From Pedobacter sp. ASV12 (GTDB taxonomy: Bacteria; Bacteroidota; Bacteroidia; Sphingobacteriales; Sphingobacteriaceae), in NCBI RefSeq assembly GCF_016429155.1, contig NZ_JAELUC010000031.1, positions 1-43,955 on the forward strand: a stretch of DNA of 43,955 nucleotides. The letters are read 5' to 3'. Below the pieces are notes generated by a model. It was given only the letters and a program-made list of their open reading frames with translations. It did not search any database and was not told the DNA's origin. The position numbers were made by a program, and so were the translations under genes. Below are positions 1 through 8,670 of the stretch, in pieces. Each line of letters opens with the position of its first letter. Position 1 is the stretch's first letter.

Positions 1-3
1 ACT

Positions 4-37
4 GTCTCGTGGGCTCGGAGATGTGTATAAGAGACAG
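4..37 (+). other. Nextera read-2 adapter (artefact)
   Basis: The first bases match the Illumina Nextera read-2 primer, ending in the 19-bp transposase mosaic end AGATGTGTATAAGAGACAG. This is library sequence, not genome. The genomic sequence begins at about position 38. Confidence 0.97.
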
Positions 38-151
38 ATATAGGAATCGGCAAAAAATGATTTTTTGTCAGATTTAACATTTTTTGGACAATAAATGCTA
101 GGCTGGTAGGTTAAATTTATATATATTTAATATTATCACTATGTTAAGGCA

Positions 152-1360
152 TTGAAAAGCAGAGTCCAACATATCGCCTATAAGCTTCTCATCATCATCG
201 GATTAGCGTTTTCTTTTGCAAGTGCAAGAGCCCAGCGCCATAGCTTTGAATTTTATGAGGGCACTTTCAATTTTGAAGCTGATTCTACCGTCGATATTGC
301 TTTTCAATTGCCACTTACCAATCAGTCGGTTAAAGATTTTTACAACAAGGTAAATTCTGGGCATTACCAGGCGCTTGTACAGGCCTTGCTCGATTACCGC
401 GACAATTACAAGCTGAACGACTGGCTCTATTACCAACTGGTTAGAAAAACAGCGCAGGAAATTAGTCCGAAGGCCGAAAACTATGGTCGTTATACCTTGT
501 ATAAATGGTTTTTAATGACCAAATCGGGCTACGATGCCAAGGTGGCGGTGGGCAACGACCAGATTATTTTCTACATCCGCAACAACGAAGACATTGCCGA
601 TATCCCGTTCTTTATGGTCGACGACAAAAAATATACCTGTCTCAACTACCACGACTACGGCAAGTTATTTAAGCGCGAAGACACCTACAAGCCGGTAAAT
701 ATTGCGATTGCGGAAGCCAAGAACGCTTTCAGTTATAAGGTAACCCGCATGCCCGAGTTCAAGCCTGAAGATTATACCGAGAAGCAACTGGCTTTTAACT
801 ACAAGCACAAAGCCTACCACTTTAAGGTAAAGCTGAACAATGAGGTAGATAAGATTTTTGCCAACTATCCGGGCGTAGATTTCGGGACTTATTTTAATAT
901 TCCGCTGAGCAGGGAAACCTATCAATCGCTTATTCCGATATTAAAGGAGAACCTTAAAGGCATGAGCACCAAAAACGGCGTGGATTACCTCATGCGCTTT
1001 ACCCGCTATGCTTTTCTTTACGAAAACGACGAAGATAATTTTGGCAAGGAAAAGCGCCTATCGCCAGAACAAACCCTATTGAATAAGTACAGCGACTGCG
1101 ACGACCGCGCGGCCTTGTTTTTCTTTTTGGTAAAGGAAATCTACAACCTGCCCATGATTGCCATGCTCTACCCTACGCATATTACCATGGCCGTACAGTT
1201 CGATAAGCCCATTGGCAATGCCATTATCTACAACGGCAAATCGTACACCGTTTGCGAACCTACGCCACAGCAGCAGAACCTCAAACTGGGCGAACTATCG
1301 GCCAGCCTGAAAAACAAGCCTTACGAGGTGGTATACCATTACGACCCGCTCAACAAATAA
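152..1360 (+). CDS. Secreted transglutaminase-like protein
   Basis: This is a 402-residue protein with an N-terminal hydrophobic signal peptide (about residues 8-28, ending ASARAQ), so it is exported. The C-terminal part resembles a transglutaminase/papain-like fold. It has Cys316 in SDCDDRA, His343 in PTHITMAV and an acidic residue (Glu369) in TVCEPTP, which together look like a Cys-His-Asp/Glu triad. Such domains act as peptidases or cross-linking enzymes, and the substrate here is unknown. No ATG is available: the frame is closed by TAA at 128-130, and the first usable start is TTG at 152. An out-of-frame ATG at 141 reads only four codons. The start is therefore uncertain, and a small indel in the first bases cannot be excluded. 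The gene stands alone, convergent with the lipoprotein gene on its right. Confidence 0.75.
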   Translation: MKSRVQHIAYKLLIIIGLAFSFASARAQRHSFEFYEGTFNFEADSTVDIAFQLPLTNQSVKDFYNKVNSGHYQALVQALLDYRDNYKLNDWLYYQLVRKTAQEISPKAENYGRYTLYKWFLMTKSGYDAKVAVGNDQIIFYIRNNEDIADIPFFMVDDKKYTCLNYHDYGKLFKREDTYKPVNIAIAEAKNAFSYKVTRMPEFKPEDYTEKQLAFNYKHKAYHFKVKLNNEVDKIFANYPGVDFGTYFNIPLSRETYQSLIPILKENLKGMSTKNGVDYLMRFTRYAFLYENDEDNFGKEKRLSPEQTLLNKYSDCDDRAALFFFLVKEIYNLPMIAMLYPTHITMAVQFDKPIGNAIIYNGKSYTVCEPTPQQQNLKLGELSASLKNKPYEVVYHYDPLNK

Positions 1361-1381
1361 TCCTCCCATATTTGAGGGCAT

Positions 1382-1413
1382 AAAAAAACCGTCCCGAAGC
1401 TAATCGGAACGGT
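1382..1413 (-). terminator. Rho-independent terminator of the lipoprotein gene
   Basis: Ten-base arms 1388-1397 and 1404-1413 pair with one mismatch around a 6-nt loop. On the minus strand the stem is followed by seven T residues. It lies 26 bp beyond the stop of the minus-strand lipoprotein gene. On the plus strand there is no T tract, so it serves mainly the minus gene. Confidence 0.85.
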
Positions 1414-1438
1414 TCGAAATAAACAATTTAATATCTTA

Positions 1439-2881
1439 TTATTTTACAGCACCCGGCGTGGTGTAAGCCAATGATTGTGCATCAACTTCTGCCCAACCAG
1501 CTGCCCAGTTATCCGTACCAAAAGCGCCTTTGTAAGCAACAGGCGTGAAGAACGAACCCGATACTTTTGCGTTGGTGAATGAAGCACCAGTTGCGGCAAC
1601 CGAACCCGCAGCCAAAGTAAAGTTAGCTGTGCCTAGGGTTGCACCCGATCCGAAATCAGTTGCATATAAATAAGGGTTTACAAACAAGTTAGCTGCAAAA
1701 AGACCGTTGGCAAAAACGTTATCGGTACGAAGCTTAGCTTCAACAGTTGCCAAGGCACCAGTGTTGCTCATTTTAACTTCTTGTGTTCTTGTACCATAAA
1801 TCAAGTTGTTGGCAATAACCATCGAACCTGAGTTGAAGTTTGCGGTAGTAGAATTTGCCGTTTGAACGGTTGTATCGTCAATGTACAAACCAATTGGATA
1901 ACCAGCGATAACCGAGTTCAGGATGCTGATCGAAGAGTTACGACGGATTTGTGCACCATTTTGGAAATTGGCATTGAAAGAACCTGTAGCGGCTTTGCAT
2001 GGACCAATGATGGTTACGTTTGAGAAAACAGCCGAAGTTTTAGGTGTTTGGTCGGTACCTGTTGCATTGTTATCTGATTCGAAACCGTTTGAACCTGATT
2101 GGTCGGCCACAGTAGATACACGTTGAGCCAAAGCAAACTGAACATTGCCTGAATAACCGAAATCTGTATCGAAATCATCATCCCAAGTACCGATAGCCAA
2201 TAAGTGTTTTGCATTTACTGTACCGCCGAACCACTCGAAAGCATCGTCGCCAGAACGATAAACTTGGATATAATCCAAAGTAGTACCATTACCAACACCG
2301 CCCATGGTCAATCCGTTGATTTCGTTATCAACTGAATAAGCGATACCGGCAAACTCGATACGTACATATTTCATTGTACCAGAGTTGTCTGCTGGATCTG
2401 TACCGCCGTAAAAAATATAGGCTTTTTCGTCTTTACCAGTAGGCTGTACCAAACCACCTTCTATTTTAACATCGGTACCTTGGTTTACAGGGGCCTTACC
2501 CAAAAGGATTACACCGCCCCAATCGCCTTGGCTACGTGCGCCAGCTGCCAAAGCAGAAGTAAATACAATTGGTTTATCAACAGTACCAGTAGCATTGATC
2601 TTGGCGCCGCGGGTGATGATCAAAGTACCTTTAGTTGCTTTATCGCCTTTAACGATTGTTCCAGGCTCGATAGTTAAGGTAGCACCATTGCTTACATAAA
2701 CAAAGCCTTTTAACAAATAGATCTTGCTTGCAGACCAAGTTGTGTTGGCAGAAATCTCGCCGCTAACCTCTACTACATTTCCTGCAGCAGGAGTTGGCTC
2801 GTCATCAACAACGCTGTTCTTCTTGCATGAGGTTGCGAACAAAACAACCGATAATGCTAATAATAAAATTTTGATTTTCAT
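1439..2881 (-). CDS. Beta-helix-like outer lipoprotein paired with a TonB receptor
   Basis: The 480-residue protein starts with a lipoprotein signal (hydrophobic run, then FATSCKK with Cys19 as the probable lipidated residue), followed by a Pro/Ala linker. The body is rich in Gly, Asn, Thr and Ser with repeated short strands (for example GATLTIEPGTIVKGD and GTLIITRGAKI), as in right-handed beta-helix or repeat-adhesin folds. No catalytic motif is evident. It lies 85 bp downstream of a TonB-dependent receptor gene in the same orientation, so the two probably form an uptake system in which this lipoprotein captures substrate or caps the receptor at the cell surface. The substrate cannot be read from the sequence. 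The repeated hexamers upstream suggest phosphate-responsive control (inference). A terminator follows the gene. Confidence 0.8.
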   Translation of the reverse strand: MKIKILLLALSVVLFATSCKKNSVVDDEPTPAAGNVVEVSGEISANTTWSASKIYLLKGFVYVSNGATLTIEPGTIVKGDKATKGTLIITRGAKINATGTVDKPIVFTSALAAGARSQGDWGGVILLGKAPVNQGTDVKIEGGLVQPTGKDEKAYIFYGGTDPADNSGTMKYVRIEFAGIAYSVDNEINGLTMGGVGNGTTLDYIQVYRSGDDAFEWFGGTVNAKHLLAIGTWDDDFDTDFGYSGNVQFALAQRVSTVADQSGSNGFESDNNATGTDQTPKTSAVFSNVTIIGPCKAATGSFNANFQNGAQIRRNSSISILNSVIAGYPIGLYIDDTTVQTANSTTANFNSGSMVIANNLIYGTRTQEVKMSNTGALATVEAKLRTDNVFANGLFAANLFVNPYLYATDFGSGATLGTANFTLAAGSVAATGASFTNAKVSGSFFTPVAYKGAFGTDNWAAGWAEVDAQSLAYTTPGAVK

Positions 2882-2935
2882 TTTTCTTGTTTTCTTTTTG
2901 AATAGTGCAAATAGATTGATTTAAGTTTGCTTTAC

Positions 2936-2963
2936 CGTTAACCTCACATTAACAATATGTTAA
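2936..2963 (-). promoter_or_regulatory. Candidate Pho-type box (three hexamers, 11-bp period)
   Basis: On the minus strand the hexamers TTAACA, TTAATG and TTAACG occupy 2963-2958, 2952-2947 and 2941-2936, each separated by exactly 5 bp. This is the spacing and sequence of the Bacillus PhoP box (TTnACA-N5-TTnACA). The array sits about 55 bp upstream of the lipoprotein start. The same motif recurs before the TonB receptor gene. Binding by a PhoB homologue is inferred. Confidence 0.5.
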
Positions 2964-2966
2964 GTA

Positions 2967-5759
2967 TTAAAACGAATAACTAAATGACAATGAGACATTT
3001 GTACCTGGCTTATACGACATAATCGTCTCGTCGCCACCGGTATTGGTATCGTATTTTTTGTTCTTGTTGTAATCGAAGTAAATGGTATTGCGCTGGTTTA
3101 GGATATCGCCTACGTTCAGTTTGATTTCGCCTCTCGACTTGATTACTTTATAACCAGCCTGAAAATCGATCACGTCGCGCGGGGCCTCCCAAGTGCTTGG
3201 GAAAGTAATGCCGCTGGCTTGGATAATCCTTCTGCCAATTCTGTTGTAAAGTACGTTGAGGCTCAATTTGTTGTTCAGTGCCGTATGCTGCAAACCTGCA
3301 TTCACTACATAAGGCGATTGGCCAACCATCGGGCGGGTTTTATCGATGTAGTTCTGGTCTTCAGGGTTTTTGATTTTCGACTTCACCAAAGAAACGTTGG
3401 CATAGGCCGTAGTGTTTTTAAGAAACTGGCCCCCACCGATAAAACCGAGGTTTTTCCTCACTTCAAATTCCAAACCATAGCTGTAGGCTTTTGCGGTATT
3501 GAAATAAGAGATGTCTGGTGTTGACAACACATCGTAGCGGTACGATTCGATCGCATTGTTAAAGTTCTTGTAGAAAGCCGATACCGATAGGATCTCGCCT
3601 GCACCCGGATAGATTTCGTATCTTAAATCGGCATTATCGATCAAGGTCCTCTTCAGGTTGGGGTTACCCGATTGGTTGGCCAGCAATTCGTAATCATAGT
3701 ATGAAGACAAAGTCAGCTCCCTGAATTCTGGCCTGGCCAAGGTACGGTAGTAAGAAGCCCTCAAATTGCTTTTTGCCGTTAGGCTGTAGGTTAAGTTAAC
3801 CGAGGGCAAAACGTCGAGTTGGGTATCGTCAACATAGGTTTTTTTCACATTCGATAATTGGACATTATAGTTTTCTACCCGCACGCCATACACCGCACGG
3901 AATTTCTCGCCGAATTTCTGGTCTAACATGGCATAACCATAATTGGTAAACGAATTGGCATCGTAGCTGTCAACATCGCTTCCGATTTCGTTGAGCTTGT
4001 AAACGCCCGATTGAATAAGCGAAGGCGAGAAAATCTGGTTAACTGGCAGCGCCCTGATGCGTTGCATTTCGTCGGCATCGTTAGAGTGCAGTTCTGCACC
4101 AATAAACCTGGCGTTAAACGTACGCTCGCGGTATTGCGAACCCAAGCCTGCCTTAAAGGTGCTTGAGGCGTTGAACAATTTAACCGGGGTGCTGTAGTTT
4201 ACATCACCTGCATAAATATTTTCGTTCAGGTTAGAAAACAAGCGGGTGTTTTCTTTACCTAATGAAGTAATATTGGCTTGATAAGGCACACTTGGATCGT
4301 TTTGCGAAGCCAAGGCCTTTGCATAGTTTATTTTCAACTGGTTAGGCTGATCGTTGGTTACGTTACTGAACGAGGCCGACCATTTTAACTTGCTGCTTTT
4401 ACCACCAATCTGGTGCTCGCCTTCCAAGGTAGACTTGAACAGCGACTTTTGCATAACATCGTAGGCATAAAACCTGTTGATGGTTGTCGACCCTTGGTTG
4501 ATACCGGTACGCTCGGTATAGTTGTCGTCGTAGTTTTTATTGTAGATGTTCTTGAAGCTGATCTTGTTTTTGCCAAAGCTGTAGGCAAAGTTGGCCAAGG
4601 CGCCCAAGTTGGTCGAGAACTTATATTGGTTATCGTTATAATCATACACATAAAATGCACGTTTCACATCTTCGCCAATATTTTGCGAGTTGCGGTAGGT
4701 TAAAGAAACCAAGGCACCAAAACGGCTATCGTCTTTAAAGTGTTTTACCCTGCCCATGCTAAACTGGTAGTTCTGGCTAGGCAAAGCCGAATTGTTGTTG
4801 ATGGTGAAATCGTTTGGCAATGACTTTAAGGCGCCTACGTTTCTGGCCGGTGTCAACCCGCTCAGGATTTTGTTTCTCGAAGGAAAATTATCGGCCAGTT
4901 GTTTAGAACCATCGTCAAAGCCCAAATAGTTCAGGGCATTTTTGCTGGTGGCCAAAAAGTCTTTGAAAGTTGATTGGCTGTTGTAGCCATAGCCTACGCC
5001 AAAAGAGATAAAGTTATCGTCTGGAATATCTTTGGTGGTAATCTGAACGGCTCCGCCAGCAAAATCGGCAGGAAGGTCTGGAGTGGCGGTTTTGCTGATG
5101 GTAATTTTGTCTACCAAGTTGGCCGGCACAATATCGAACGAGAAGGCCTTCCGGTTAGGCTCGGTGCTCGGCAACGTAGAATTGTCTAAGGTAGCTGTAT
5201 TGTAACGATCGCTCAAGCCCCTTACCACAACAAACTTATTGTCTTGGATGGTAGCGCCGCTTACACGCCTCAAGGCTTCTGAAGTATTCTTATCTGGCGA
5301 TTTCTTGATCTGATCGCTCGAAATACCATCAGAAATTACAGAACTGTTTTTTTGCTGTGCATAAAGCGAGTTAACCGATTCCTGTTTAAAGTTGGCGGTA
5401 ATCACCACCTGTTTTAGGGTTTGCGAGCTGGCTTCTTCCATTACCACGTTTAAGGAAGTGGTAACGCCGCTTTTAACTTCCACATCGGTAATCCTTTTGG
5501 TGGCATAGCCTACGTAAGAAATCTCGATGATATGCTTGCCTTCGGTAAGTCCCGGAAGCACATATTTGCCGTCAACATCGGTACCTACACCTTTGGTGGT
5601 ACCTGCCAATTTAACGGAAACGCCGATCAGTGTTTCGCCTGTTTTCTTGTCTGATACGGTTCCTGAAATTTTGCCTGTCCCCTGTGCGAAAACAGCCGCT
5701 CCCATCACCAAGAATAGCAATGTAAAAAGCGCTTTTTTAAGAGTTAATTGTGAGTTCAA
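2967..5759 (-). CDS. TonB-dependent receptor with carboxypeptidase-regulatory-like domain
   Basis: This is a complete 930-residue outer-membrane transporter. It has a signal peptide (residues 1-26, ending VFAQ), a CarboxypepD_reg-like beta-sandwich (about 28-112), and a plug domain (about 130-245, including PADFAGGAVQITTK). A long beta-barrel ends in the aromatic C-terminal signal SFSYSF used for outer-membrane insertion. Such receptors import ligands with energy from TonB-ExbBD. No SusD gene follows. Instead a beta-helix-like lipoprotein is encoded 85 bp downstream, so this is not a classical SusCD pair. Upstream is an exact -7 element and an 11-bp-phased hexamer array like a Pho box. The substrate is unknown, and a phosphorus-containing ligand is only an inference from those sites. 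Confidence 0.93.
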   Translation of the reverse strand: MNSQLTLKKALFTLLFLVMGAAVFAQGTGKISGTVSDKKTGETLIGVSVKLAGTTKGVGTDVDGKYVLPGLTEGKHIIEISYVGYATKRITDVEVKSGVTTSLNVVMEEASSQTLKQVVITANFKQESVNSLYAQQKNSSVISDGISSDQIKKSPDKNTSEALRRVSGATIQDNKFVVVRGLSDRYNTATLDNSTLPSTEPNRKAFSFDIVPANLVDKITISKTATPDLPADFAGGAVQITTKDIPDDNFISFGVGYGYNSQSTFKDFLATSKNALNYLGFDDGSKQLADNFPSRNKILSGLTPARNVGALKSLPNDFTINNNSALPSQNYQFSMGRVKHFKDDSRFGALVSLTYRNSQNIGEDVKRAFYVYDYNDNQYKFSTNLGALANFAYSFGKNKISFKNIYNKNYDDNYTERTGINQGSTTINRFYAYDVMQKSLFKSTLEGEHQIGGKSSKLKWSASFSNVTNDQPNQLKINYAKALASQNDPSVPYQANITSLGKENTRLFSNLNENIYAGDVNYSTPVKLFNASSTFKAGLGSQYRERTFNARFIGAELHSNDADEMQRIRALPVNQIFSPSLIQSGVYKLNEIGSDVDSYDANSFTNYGYAMLDQKFGEKFRAVYGVRVENYNVQLSNVKKTYVDDTQLDVLPSVNLTYSLTAKSNLRASYYRTLARPEFRELTLSSYYDYELLANQSGNPNLKRTLIDNADLRYEIYPGAGEILSVSAFYKNFNNAIESYRYDVLSTPDISYFNTAKAYSYGLEFEVRKNLGFIGGGQFLKNTTAYANVSLVKSKIKNPEDQNYIDKTRPMVGQSPYVVNAGLQHTALNNKLSLNVLYNRIGRRIIQASGITFPSTWEAPRDVIDFQAGYKVIKSRGEIKLNVGDILNQRNTIYFDYNKNKKYDTNTGGDETIMSYKPGTNVSLSFSYSF

Positions 5760-5781
5760 TTTGCCTGATTATTTGTTTAGG

Positions 5782-5789
5782 CAAAACTA
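5782..5789 (-). promoter_or_regulatory. -7 promoter element of the TonB receptor gene
   Basis: The minus strand reads TAGTTTTG, an exact match to the Bacteroidetes -7 consensus TAnnTTTG, 22 bp upstream of the receptor start codon. No good -33 TTTG is present. Its place is taken by the repeated hexamers that begin 9 bp further upstream, as at activator-dependent Pho promoters. Confidence 0.55.
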
Positions 5790-5798
5790 TTACCACAA

Positions 5799-5859
5799 TG
5801 TTAGCTCTATGTTAGCGCCAAATTACCATTCGTTTATGCAAAGGTTAACTAATTGTTAA
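5799..5859 (-). promoter_or_regulatory. Candidate Pho-type box array (11-bp phased hexamers)
   Basis: On the minus strand TTAACA (5859-5854) and TTAACC (5848-5843) are separated by 5 bp, and CTAACA (5815-5810) and CTAACA (5804-5799) likewise. The two pairs are 33 bp apart, so all four hexamers lie on one 11-bp register. The array ends 9 bp before the -7 element, the position expected for a PhoB/PhoP-type activator. The pattern is read directly. The identity of the regulator is inferred. Confidence 0.5.
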
Positions 5860-5871
5860 ATGGCCGCCATA

Positions 5872-6372
5872 TCAATATTTTAGCCCTACTTTTTTGCAAA
5901 CAAAATGCAACAACCAAATCGGGCCGATTAACAAAAACTTAACATCATCTAAAAATGAGGGCTTTTTGCCTTCTATTTTATGGCCAATAAACTGCCCAAT
6001 CCAGGCTACCACGAAAATGATGGCGAATACCAGCCAGGCTGCCGGTCCGCCCGCCGTTTGCCAATGCTCCAGCTTTACAATGCCATAGCTCATCAGTCCG
6101 ATAATCCAGATCATTAAAAAGAACAGCACCGGCGACAAGGTGAAGTAATAATACATGGCAAAGGCAATCAGAAAAGAGGCCCAATTGAAATAGCCGTTAT
6201 ACTGGCCCAGAAAATCCAGATGCGGAAAGGGGATTTGCCATACCAAGCCCAATAGGCTGAATACAATTAAGGGAACACAGATCCAGTGGATTAGTTCGTT
6301 GGTATGGTTTTGATGGCTCTCGCCATATTTATCAAAATAGATGTCGACCGGACGTTTAGCTAGTTTTTCCAT
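5872..6372 (-). CDS. Mpo1-like (DUF962) membrane protein
   Basis: The protein belongs to the DUF962/Mpo1-like family of small integral membrane proteins. Yeast Mpo1 is an iron-dependent dioxygenase that shortens 2-hydroxy fatty acids released from phytosphingosine. The family's N-terminal histidine motif is clear (YGESHQNHTNELIHW), followed by about four hydrophobic helices. A late conserved segment GQFIGHKIEGKKPSF supplies another His. I place the start at the ATG at 6372 (166 residues), because the longer reading to 6393 needs a TTG and the family begins close to this Met. Sphingobacteria make sphingolipids, so a role in hydroxy-fatty-acid turnover is plausible but inferred. Confidence 0.85.
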   Translation of the reverse strand: MEKLAKRPVDIYFDKYGESHQNHTNELIHWICVPLIVFSLLGLVWQIPFPHLDFLGQYNGYFNWASFLIAFAMYYYFTLSPVLFFLMIWIIGLMSYGIVKLEHWQTAGGPAAWLVFAIIFVVAWIGQFIGHKIEGKKPSFLDDVKFLLIGPIWLLHFVCKKVGLKY

Positions 6373-6469
6373 GTTGCTTATTTTTTCAACCAAGGCTTAT
6401 GATTAAGCCTGCTACAGCCATAAGACCTAGCCAGCTCAATTTTTCGATGGTTTTAGTCTATAAAAATAA

Positions 6470-6499
6470 AAAAAGCGGTAGACAAATCTACCGCTTTTT
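6470..6499. terminator. Bidirectional terminator hairpin
   Basis: A perfect 13-bp stem (6470-6482 with 6487-6499) around the loop CAAA has A5 on one side and T5 on the other. It can stop transcription on either strand. It lies 35 bp beyond the rny stop codon and mainly serves that minus-strand gene. Confidence 0.9.
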
Positions 6500-6533
6500 A
6501 AATAATTTAGCTTGCTCAGCTACCAATGCACTG

Positions 6534-8096
6534 TTATTTGGCAAAGGCTACCGAGCGGGTTTCCCTGATTACCGTAACCTTGATCTGGCCCGGATAGGTC
6601 ATTTCGGTTTGGATGCGGTTAGAGATATCGGCCGCCAACAGTTCGGCTTGCTGATCGGTTACCCTTTCGCTTTCTACCACTACCCTTAGCTCTCTACCTG
6701 CCTGGATGGCAAAGGTTTTTTCTACGCCTGGGTAAGAAAGCGCCAGTTCTTCCAGTTCTTTTAAACGTTTGATATAGCTTTCCACTACTTCGCGACGTGC
6801 GCCCGGACGTGCACCCGAAATCGAGTCGCAGGCCTGGATGATCGGCGAAATCATAGAAGTCATCTCGATCTCGTCGTGGTGGGCGCCAATGGCGTTGCAC
6901 ACCTCTGGGTGTTCCTTATATTTTTCGGCCAGTTGCATACCCAAAATAGCGTGTGGCAATTCCGGATTATCATCAGGCACTTTACCTATATCGTGCAATA
7001 AGCCGGCACGTTTGGCCAACTTGGCATTCAAGCCCAACTCTGCCGCCATGGTGGCACAGAAATTAGCCACTTCGCGCGAGTGGTGCAACAGGTTTTGTCC
7101 GTACGAAGAACGGTAACGCATGCGGCCTACCATCCTGATCAGCTCAGGGTGCAAACCATGGATGCCCAAATCAATTACCGTACGCTCGCCGATTTCTACG
7201 ATTTCGTCTTCGATTTGTTTCTTGGTTTTGGCTACGACCTCTTCAATACGGGCCGGATGTATACGGCCGTCGGTTACCAAGCGGTGTAGCGCCAATCGGG
7301 CAATCTCTCTTCTTACCGGATCAAATCCAGATAGGATAATGGCTTCTGGGGTATCATCAACAATAATTTCGATCCCGGTTGCCGCTTCTAAGGCGCGGAT
7401 GTTCCTGCCTTCTCTACCAATTACACGACCTTTGATTTCGTCGTTGTCGATGTGGAAAATAGATACCGAGTTCTCGATGGCCGCCTCGGCAGCTGTACGC
7501 TGAATAGTTTGGATAACCACTTTCTTAGCTTCTTTGCTGGCGGTGAGCTTGGCTTCGTCTACGATATCTTTTACCTGCATCAGGGCCTGCGAACGGGCTT
7601 CTGATTTCATATTTTCTACCAGTTGGTTTTTGGCTTCTTCGGCGCTTAAACCGGCAATGGTTTCTAGTTGCTTTACGTGTTGTTGCTTCAACACATCTAC
7701 TTCTTCCTGTTTTTTAAGAGCCAAGGCCGTTTGTTTTTCCAGGTTGTTACGTTGGTTATCAAGCTCCTGCTCTTTGCGGTTGGCGTTTTCGAGCTTTTGG
7801 TTTAACGATTGTTCTTTTTGCTTGATGCCGTTTTCGCGTTGGTTTACCTCGTTATTTCGTGCATTTACCTGTTGTTCGTGTTCTGCCTTCAGCTGCAGGA
7901 ATTTTTCCTTGGCCTCCAGCAGTCGGTCTTTCTTCATGATTTCGGCTTGGCTCTCTGCATCTTTCAGTATTTTCTTCGCTTTGCTTTGCGCGGCTACCTC
8001 TTGTTGTTTAAGCAGGTTCCGCAACAGGTATCTGCCAATTGCTATACCAACAATCAAGCTGGCCAGCACGCATCCTGTTATCCCTAGTATTTCCAT
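6534..8096 (-). CDS. rny: Ribonuclease Y
   Basis: RNase Y is a membrane-anchored endoribonuclease that initiates mRNA decay. The 520-residue protein has an N-terminal transmembrane anchor (about residues 5-26), a long charged coiled coil (about 30-150), a KH RNA-binding domain with [12 protein letters not shown] at 223-234, and an HD domain with the metal-binding LLHDIGK around 366-372 and a downstream GAHHDE. The length matches the family. The gene follows zapA on the same strand after a 252-bp gap that contains a candidate structured RNA. The ZapB-like/zapA/rny order is typical of the Bacteroidetes. Confidence 0.96.
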   Translation of the reverse strand: MEILGITGCVLASLIVGIAIGRYLLRNLLKQQEVAAQSKAKKILKDAESQAEIMKKDRLLEAKEKFLQLKAEHEQQVNARNNEVNQRENGIKQKEQSLNQKLENANRKEQELDNQRNNLEKQTALALKKQEEVDVLKQQHVKQLETIAGLSAEEAKNQLVENMKSEARSQALMQVKDIVDEAKLTASKEAKKVVIQTIQRTAAEAAIENSVSIFHIDNDEIKGRVIGREGRNIRALEAATGIEIIVDDTPEAIILSGFDPVRREIARLALHRLVTDGRIHPARIEEVVAKTKKQIEDEIVEIGERTVIDLGIHGLHPELIRMVGRMRYRSSYGQNLLHHSREVANFCATMAAELGLNAKLAKRAGLLHDIGKVPDDNPELPHAILGMQLAEKYKEHPEVCNAIGAHHDEIEMTSMISPIIQACDSISGARPGARREVVESYIKRLKELEELALSYPGVEKTFAIQAGRELRVVVESERVTDQQAELLAADISNRIQTEMTYPGQIKVTVIRETRSVAFAK

Positions 8097-8168
8097 TGTT
8101 TATGTTTAGTTTTTAATTGGTGATGGAGCCATCCTTTAAGCTTCATGATTCCATCGTTTTTTGTTTAT

Positions 8169-8340
8169 AAAAAAACCGTAACTTAATTATTATGTCCGTG
8201 CATGCCTGCTTTCATCTGCCGGCAAAAGCCGAAAAAAGATAGCCAGGAAACATTGAAACATAAAAATTTAGCTACGGCCAAATTCTATTAGCTTATACGG
8301 CTCCCGCTTGAAGTTGTAGCTTCAATTAAGGCCGTTATAA
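8169..8340 (-). ncRNA. Candidate 6S-like structured RNA between zapA and rny
   Basis: The minus-strand transcript of this gap folds by eye into a long rod. CCGTAGCT (8277-8270) pairs with AGTTACGG (8183-8176). Inside it, TTATGT pairs with ACATAA. Next comes a 10x9 internal bubble, then CCTG/CAGG, ATCT/AGAT and a CGGC-TTTT-GCCG tip (8231-8220). The rod ends in seven U residues (8175-8169). A smaller hairpin (TTGAAG/CTTCAA) lies 5' of it. A rod with a central bubble is the hallmark of 6S RNA, and in proteobacteria 6S RNA is encoded next to zapA. It could instead be a terminator or leader region. No covariance test was possible. Confidence 0.35.
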
Positions 8341-8348
8341 GAACGTTT

Positions 8349-8639
8349 TTATTTAGCGAAAAATCCGTTTAGCAAACTATCCAACTCCTCCACCTTCTCG
8401 GCAACGGCAGTATCTTGATTCTGGACTTTATGTTCTGTTCTCAACACCGCCGTTGCATAATGCAACACCGCCATCGAAAGCAGATCTTGTTTATCTCTAA
8501 CCGCATAATTTTCTTGGTAGTCTTTTATGCGCTCGTTGATAATCTTAGCAGCCCGCCTCACGATCTCTTCTTCTTCCATGTTTACCTTTAGGGGGTAAAT
8601 ACGGTCGGAAATAGTTATTTTAATCGAGATTTCTCCCAT
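8349..8639 (-). CDS. zapA: Cell division protein ZapA
   Basis: The 96-residue protein has the ZapA fold. An N-terminal strand region (ISIKITISDRIYPLKV) is followed by a helix with EEEIVRRAAKIINERIKDY and a C-terminal coiled coil beginning DLLSMAVLHYA. ZapA binds FtsZ and promotes bundling of protofilaments at the division ring. It is encoded 31 bp downstream of a coiled-coil protein that may be its partner, and upstream of rny. Length and motifs match the family throughout. Confidence 0.92.
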   Translation of the reverse strand: MGEISIKITISDRIYPLKVNMEEEEIVRRAAKIINERIKDYQENYAVRDKQDLLSMAVLHYATAVLRTEHKVQNQDTAVAEKVEELDSLLNGFFAK

Positions 8640-8670
8640 TTTTTAAGCTTTGTTTCAATTTTTTGCGCCG

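Noticed and set aside
1..37. Mosaic-end sequence as evidence of a Tn5-type transposon
   Set aside because: It is the engineered library adapter joined to the Nextera primer sequence, with no transposase or cargo gene present.
7534..8109. 191-residue plus-strand ORF opposite rny
   Set aside because: It is Ser/Cys/Phe-rich, the usual antisense shadow of a Glu/Lys-rich coiled coil, and it lies wholly over a certain gene.
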